Assembly: GCF_000764305.2 (NCBI RefSeq)
Contig: NW_025946787.1
Location: 188,611-252,610 of the forward strand
DNA length: 64,000 nt
Origin: Hyalella azteca
Taxonomy: Eukaryota > Arthropoda > Malacostraca > Amphipoda > Hyalellidae
Direction of reading: 5' to 3'
Below the pieces are notes generated by a model that saw only the letters and a program-made list of their open reading frames with translations, did not search any database and was not told where the DNA came from. Shown here one piece after another: positions 60,001 through 64,000 of this stretch. Every line of letters starts with the position of its first letter. Position 1 is the stretch's first letter. Both the position numbers and the translations under genes were made by a program.

Positions 60001-62855
60001 AACATTATATATAAAAATTAGAAAGTTAGCCACAATTACCACCTAAACTTGGCTTGTGTTCTGGAAAGACACGTCATTTATTCAATAAATTACAAATATC
60101 GGATGAAATCATCGATGGAGGACATTATTCATTATAATGTACACAATGCTCGCTATACACTCTCAACTGACTCGGTAACTTTGGAAGCGAAGTCGTTCGT
60201 TTTGTGCGTGTCGAACCAGCCCATCTCTTGGCGCAGAGTGCACCGCAGAAACTGCGTTCGAGATTGTAAACTGGTCAAACCTGTCCTTCTGCGGCGTAGT
60301 TTAGACACGTGACGAAGATGTAACCCGTCACCAGCTGCACGCCGCCGATGATTGCAGTGCCCGCACCGAAACGAATAACTTCGCTGAAGAAATCATCTGT
60401 GTACATGGCCTGGAACGTAGCATTCACCCTGACGAAGTACATAATTATTTATTTTTGAGCAGTAAGTAAAACTTTTCCTCATCATAATTGTGAACAATGT
60501 AAACTTTTTCACGATCGTTTCAGAATCACACATCGTACGGCCAACATCATTTCTTGCACAGTCGTACAACAGTTACAACTAAAACTAATACAACAGGCGT
60601 ATAAATTAGCTGTCCCTGAGCTTATTTTCGACATTTTGTGGTGTGGTAAAGTTGAATTTTAAGCGAACTACTAACTCCTCGACTGTCATGTTGAGGTCGT
60701 GTGCGATGACGGTCAGGTTGAGGTCGCTGTAAACGAAGGCGTTGGTTATGTCACCGAAGAGGATGATCATTGCGGGCATGCATAGCCCGGCCAACGATGC
60801 TGCTGCAAGCGCTAAGATGATCAACGCGCGCTCAGTGCAGGTAGAGTAGCGGAACTGGAAGAATCACCATTAATTATGGATAAGTAAGATGTTTTTAAAA
60901 CAAATATTGTATAGTCTCAATTGAATAGTTCTTGTTTCAAATTAACATTGATATTTGAAATAGTGAATCAATGTCTCCACAGAAGAAACATGAAATTATG
61001 GATAAGTAAGATATTTCTAGAACAAATATTGTATAGTCTCAATTGAATAGTTCTTGTTTCAAATTAACATTGATATTTGAAATAGTGAATCAATGTCTCC
61101 ACAGAAGAAACATGAGCTGGGGTTTCTCTCTGACATATATTTCCTTCCTAGCAGTATTTGAACATCTTTAGCATCAGTATTTGAGGTACAATAAACTGAC
61201 CAGCTGAAATACGCCCACTGGAGGCTTCAGTTCTTCCTTTTCCTCCTCTTTCTCTTCTGATTTTTCTTTCTCTTTCTTCTTGAATAGTCGCCTGAAGATG
61301 GACATATTTATAGAAAAGCTGCAAAAATTTTTCCAACGAAGAGATTTAGAATGCAAATATTTGCAAAATCTGAAGATGGTAAACAATATTGGACGCGAAT
61401 CGATCCCTCGCGGCAGTACCATCGAGTCAAGCTTTGTCATTGAAAACGTGTATTTGTATCATGAATACGCGCCGTCAAGCAGCAACCTAATTCTTCCTAT
61501 CGTAAATTGAGTGCCCGTTGGCAAATAGTGATAGCGAGTCAAAACACATACACAAAAGTGTACCAAAAATATTAGAATAGACAGTGATGGAAGAAATTCG
61601 AACAAAATCAGAGTTGAATGTTATCCCTCCCACGGTGTTCAAGCATCTCTACTCAGCGTAAAATAAGGACGAGCGCCGATTTAACGAACTGAAAAATTCA
61701 CCTATTCTCAAAAATCTGTTTATTCCTTAGAAAGTTTGTTCATTTTTGAGTAATAAGTCAGTCAGTAGAAATGGATAGTTGCTATTGAACCACATATCCC
61801 AATAAAAACTGCATCCGGATATTACCAAAATCCGAGTAATTTTTTAAGTTTTGGAATCAAAGCACAGCAGGGTGTTCTGCTAAAATTTTTAAATGAAACT
61901 TTAAATTTAAATACGTATGTATTCTGACACAAGACAGAATTCTATCAAGAACTACAGCTAAATGGGAGTTTCATGATAAAACAGGTTTGAATGGCGCCTG
62001 CTTCAATTACATCACTTTCGTTAACAAATAATCATGAAGTTCCGAAAGACGATTTGAAGAAGACATCTCCACACCTCAGGGATTATCTAACCGGAATAAC
62101 GTTGAGTTATAAAAGCGGAGAAATGAGGGGTGGAAACTTCTACATAGGCAAATGTTGGTTTATTTAAAACTTAAATAATTAGGTAACCCTTAAACTCATT
62201 TGCTCATTTGGCAAAGAAAATGATGTGTGTATGAAAACTTGTGACCACACTAAAGCCTGATAAATTTGCAAAAAATATCCTCACTAACTGCTGCAAGGAG
62301 GCCTCTAATTCATGACTGTCATCAATTAATTCATACAAAGTAGTGAGGTCTCTCACCATTTTGACGGCTTCTCGTCGGGATGGGCGCTGTCAGAGACAAA
62401 GACTGCGGTGTGGTCTGCCTTGTGTTCAGGGGAAATAGATGCCGAGGTGCCGTTCATCCATGGCTTTGGTTCCTTCGTTGTACAAGTACAAGTAGTTAAA
62501 CAATTACTTAAACACAGTAAAAAATGAGCTTATCAGCAACTAGAAGCGTTCTCCTTATTGCAATTAATTCTCAGATAAATTTATATCAAACAAGAATAGA
62601 CTTTCTTAATCAAATACTTCCATTCCGTAATTGAAGTTGTTAAATGTATTTACTACGCGATTTATTACACAAATTTAGAGGCAAACCATAAACTTCTTGC
62701 AACACCTGGCTCACCTCAGTAGATTCAAACGCACGGTTGGCGTTCCCAGTAGATCTTATAGAAGCACGTGAGGTCTGAGGACTCTCGTTGGAGTAATTGT
62801 TGTATGGCGGGACAGAGCCCGAAATGTGCTCGTCGCCGATGGAGTTAGCCACCAT
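45571..62855 (-). CDS. ABCB1: ABCB full transporter B (P-glycoprotein/MDR type), 28 exons, possibly damaged in TMD1
   Basis: Inverted paralog of ABCB-A, about 1412 codons. Exons from the start: 62715-62855, 62357-62472, 61201-61291, about 60606-60854, 60281-60428, 60172 to about 60274, 59759-59930, 58825-58949, 57886-58075, 57517-57694, 57074-57246, 56411-56614, 55514-55684, 54814-54997, 54310-54442, 53972-54068, 53328-53477, 52692-52796, 52351-52512, 51593-51796, 51208-51337, 48839-48950, 48333-48489, 47858-48055, 47371-47442, 46758-46892, 46357-46503, 45571-45762. From 58949 down, every exon equals its ABCB-A partner in length and phase. NBD1 motifs sit near residues 540-670 and NBD2 motifs near 1200-1330. 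The ATG at 62855 follows acaagg and opens a Ser/Asn-rich tail. The junction of exons 4/5 and that of 5/6 do not splice in frame, so the locus may be a pseudogene, mis-assembled or oddly spliced. Confidence 0.85.
46155..46345. repeat. 41-bp tandem repeat, about 5 units (ABCB-B last intron)
   Basis: Units resemble gaaacatttccagctccatg plus taacgcttcataaaaaat. The homologous ABCB-A array (20569-20705) has about three units. Confidence 0.8.
48333..53477 (-). CDS. ABCB-B: transmembrane domain 2 (exons 17-23)
   Basis: Exons 53328-53477, 52692-52796, 52351-52512, 51593-51796, 51208-51337, 48839-48950 and 48333-48489, all equal in length to the ABCB-A exons. The introns 52797-53327 (531 bp) and 52513-52691 (179 bp) match ABCB-A in length and nearly in sequence; from exon 51593-51796 on, the copies diverge. 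The intron 48951-51207 holds an insertion of about 1.9 kb at a different place from the ABCB-A LINE. Confidence 0.92.
49235..51120. mobile_element. About 1.9-kb insertion in ABCB-B intron 21, type unclear
   Basis: The flanks on the gene strand, aaaatcttttct and catgaaacaagtaaagat, are contiguous in ABCB-A (near 10580-10600) but about 1.9 kb apart here. The insert is GC-richer than its surroundings. It contains a tandem repeat (50602-50825) and a GC hairpin (49737-49755). No protein domain was recognised. A TGTAAC start near 51118 (minus strand) could be an LTR end, but no clear target duplication was found. Confidence 0.55.
50602..50825. repeat. Tandem repeat of about 110 bp, about two units
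   Basis: cagtg(g/t)attagggctcgtac begins units at about 50602 and 50704, and a third start (cagtgtattaggactc) follows near 50811. Each carries a gcagttggttgtc- or gcagctggttgtc-type core. Confidence 0.75.
53972..54442 (-). CDS. ABCB-B: linker (exons 15-16)
   Basis: Exons 54310-54442 and 53972-54068. They show the same acidic then Ser/Arg-rich layout as ABCB-A but with several replacements in the second exon ([16 protein letters not shown] and SPPPLEK against [16 protein letters not shown] and LPLPQGK). The donor after 54814 (aaaaa|gtgcga) joins in phase to 54442. Confidence 0.82.
54814..57246 (-). CDS. ABCB-B: nucleotide-binding domain 1 (exons 11-14)
   Basis: Exons 57074-57246 (Walker [10 protein letters not shown]), 56411-56614 ([10 protein letters not shown]), 55514-55684 ([20 protein letters not shown]) and 54814-54997 ([14 protein letters not shown]). 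The 459-bp intron 56615-57073 has the same length as, and almost the same sequence as, ABCB-A 2243-2701. The intron 55685-56410 keeps the empty hAT site (55914-55921). All ATPase residues are present. Confidence 0.92.
57517..59930 (-). CDS. ABCB-B: remainder of transmembrane domain 1 (exons 7-10)
   Basis: Exon 59759-59930 reads [20 protein letters not shown] and [20 protein letters not shown]. Exons 58825-58949, 57886-58075 and 57517-57694 correspond to 61-185, 1358-1547 and 1739-1916 of ABCB-A. All junctions are canonical and in frame. The introns contain a MITE (59233-59630) and an insertion (58320-58750) not seen in ABCB-A. Confidence 0.9.
58320..58750. mobile_element. About 430-bp insertion in ABCB-B intron 8
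   Basis: Absent from the homologous ABCB-A intron, where atgtcctaaa and gaatgaatataaatttcacc are close together. It contains a perfect 12-bp stem (agtagctctaac / gttagagctact, 58535-58562, 4-nt loop) and ends near gcgcctgacaatttcatact. There is no ORF; edges are approximate. Confidence 0.55.
59233..59630. mobile_element. 398-bp MITE with terminal inverted repeats of about 36 bp
   Basis: The left end ggtgcttatacacgaggcga and the right end (reverse complement ggtgcttatacatggggcga) continue into a shared tagttgcgtcgac word. An inner palindrome gttgcgtcgaatagtcgacgcaac follows the left arm. There is no transposase. A short tata-type flank may be the target site. It lies in ABCB-B intron 7. Confidence 0.75.
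60172..60428 (-). pseudogene. ABCB-B exons 5-6: fused with a stop and a frame change
   Basis: Exon 5 (acceptor at 60429-60430) reads [18 protein letters not shown] ... [10 protein letters not shown], and AAEGQ is where other family members often have an intron. Instead of an intron, cag is followed by gtttgaccagtttacaatct. The frame meets TGA at once, and the conserved continuation [18 protein letters not shown] is in another frame. Exon 6 then ends at a good donor (accga|gtcagt) that matches exon 7. The pattern looks like an intron deleted down to a few bases plus a small indel, either real or from assembly. Confidence 0.65.
60606..60854 (-). CDS. ABCB-B exon 4: TM1 and first extracellular loop, donor unresolved
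   Basis: Begins after a good acceptor (ttcttccag|TTCCGC). It reads [20 protein letters not shown] ... [14 protein letters not shown], then a loop with NLT, NMT and NFT glycosylation sequons. The frame reaches a stop at 60606. Every GT in the loop lies at codon position 1 (phase 0), whereas exon 60281-60428 needs two bases from this exon, so no canonical donor joins them in frame. The 3' edge given is the stop, not a splice site. Confidence 0.65.
   Translation of the reverse strand, partial: FRYSTCTERALIILALAAASLAGLCMPAMIILFGDITNAFVYSDLNLTVIAHDLNMTVEELVVRLKFNFTTPQNVENKLRDS
60872..61114. repeat. 122-bp direct tandem duplication
   Basis: The segment from aattatggataagtaagat to ccacagaagaaacatga occurs twice with very few differences, starting at 60872 and 60994. 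It lies in the intron between exons 3 and 4 of ABCB-B. Confidence 0.9.
61201..62855 (-). CDS. ABCB-B: N-terminal cytoplasmic extension (exons 1-3)
   Basis: Exon 62715-62855 starts [19 protein letters not shown]. Exon 62357-62472 has a less typical acceptor (acgaag|gaacc) but keeps phase. Exon 61201-61291 carries a charged KEKE-type run ([19 protein letters not shown]) and then PVGVFQL, the usual lead-in to TM1 of P-glycoproteins. The extension of about 115 residues is longer than in human ABCB1 (about 45). Charged runs before PVS/GVFxLFRY are common in animal P-glycoproteins. A 122-bp tandem duplication lies in the next intron. Confidence 0.75.
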
Positions 62856-62877
62856 CCTTGTAACAATCTCTAACTAG

Positions 62878-62900
62878 GCTCTTATCTTATCTTATCTTAT
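62878..62900 (-). promoter_or_regulatory. GATA-motif array just upstream of the ABCB-B start codon
   Basis: On the minus strand, four tandem ataag units form three overlapping AGATAA sites about 25-45 nt before the ATG. In arthropods GATA factors drive gut and fat-body genes, so the array could be regulatory. It could equally be a chance 5-bp microsatellite in the 5' UTR. The rest of 62901-64000 shows no exon or repeat I can name. Confidence 0.35.
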
Positions 62901-64000
62901 AATCAAATCACATCGAATACTTATTGCTTTATCTGCAATAAACAAATTTTTGGTCGAAAGTTTTCGTTTTTTTTACATCAAAAAATGTAAGTAGAAACTT
63001 TGAACAAACAACACTGGCAGGCTAACAATTTTAAAACAACTCTACAGGAAAATATTTTCTATTTAACCCCCAAAAAGTGAACGCTGTAAAACGCGATGAA
63101 ATTAAGGCAAAGCAAATAAGAATGTTCGGTACAATTAAAAAAGAAATTAGAAATTTAATACCACTAAATATTACAACCTGAAAGCAATGGCTTGCCAACA
63201 TCGCAATTGACTTTCGGTTAAAAAGCCGAAGTTTATCACAATTTACGATATAATTTATGCTGTGATAAATATTTATGGCTCCACAAAATCTGAAGTTACT
63301 TAAGCCCTTGTAAGCCCTAGAAGCTGATAAGAGGGCTTTGCTCTGAAATACAGTACAAAATAGTGTGTAACGTTGGGACCGCCGGACACATTCTGGTAGA
63401 ATGTACGTACCTACTATCTAGACAGAATCATCAAGTATGCACGTGATCGCTAGAAATTCACTCGTGTCAAAACGTTATGAGCGCCGAAAAAACTAAAACC
63501 TGTATAATCGTTATTAATGAATTTTTGAAGCTCTAGGGCATATTTTTCGAGTCCTGTTGAAATAAGGCAAATAGTTTGTGCCGGAATGTTCTACGCCGAA
63601 TGAGCACATAAATATGTGGAGTAATCTTTAAAGTGAAAATTACAACGAAGTGCGATCAAATTATCAACCTGCAGCAGCCATGAATCAACACTAATTTCAA
63701 TACACGTAGCAAGATTTTGGCTACGACCGCAACACACTCCTGCTTAGGCACATACCTGTGACCTTGAGTGAGTGATAAGAAGGGATACCTAAAAGATAAC
63801 GCACATCATCCGCATAACAAACCTATGATCGCGCGCTCAAGGGCTTAAGTTACGTTCTCTCTCTCTCCATGTGTGTTCAGACCGGAAGGTCGTTTAACAA
63901 CTGTCGTTGTGCTTCAGTAATCGAACGTTCAGATGCTACCTACTCACTATGACGTGTCACTCACGCACGCAAAGCAATAGAAGGACATATTCGTTGCTCA

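Noticed and set aside
60270..60280. A 10-bp intron gtttgaccag between exons 5 and 6
   Set aside because: Far too short to splice, and removal does not restore the RTQFLR frame.

Overview
This is a eukaryotic nuclear window. It has spliced genes with GT-AG introns, roughly 60% A+T intergenic DNA and many transposon remains. The gene families and repeats (CR1-like LINE, hAT and TA-flanked MITEs, tRNA-derived SINE) suggest an arthropod, probably a crustacean; the species cannot be fixed from sequence alone.

Four host genes are arranged almost symmetrically. Positions 1-21397 (+) hold the 3' three quarters of an ABCB full transporter (P-glycoprotein/MDR family, called ABCB-A here); its 5' exons lie left of the window. 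Positions 23619-31087 (+) hold a complete six-exon short-chain dehydrogenase of the HSD17B8 type. Positions 32581-37901 (-) hold a complete ten-exon SLC10 (sodium/bile-acid symporter family) gene with a signal peptide and an N-terminal ectodomain. Positions 45571-62855 (-) hold a second ABCB full transporter (ABCB-B) with its start codon in view. The order is ABCB-A >, HSD17B8 >, < SLC10, < ABCB-B, so the two ABCB genes are arms of a large inverted duplication around a spacer of about 24 kb.

All 21 exons seen in ABCB-A have a counterpart of exactly the same length and phase in ABCB-B. Introns are a mosaic: some are near-identical and equal in length (459/459, 531/531, 179/179, 555/554 bp), while others are diverged and differ by whole transposon insertions. 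This fits an older duplication with later patchy gene conversion. ABCB-A introns carry at least eight insertions that ABCB-B lacks, several with a visible empty site in ABCB-B. These include a hAT MITE with a perfect 8-bp target duplication, an 828-bp insert with a 14-bp duplication, a dimeric SINE, and about 6.2 kb of CR1-like LINE sequence and minisatellites ending 10 bp before an exon. ABCB-B has its own insertions. It also has apparent lesions in the first transmembrane domain: no usable donor after exon 4, and a stop plus frame change at the exon 5/6 join. The rest of that gene is intact.

The ABCB proteins would act as plasma-membrane ATP-driven effluxers of hydrophobic compounds, the SDR as an NAD-dependent steroid or 3-hydroxyacyl oxidoreductase, and the SLC10 protein as a sodium-coupled organic-anion or sterol-conjugate transporter or an orphan relative. 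The grouping suggests lipid, steroid or xenobiotic handling, but that link is inference from proximity only.
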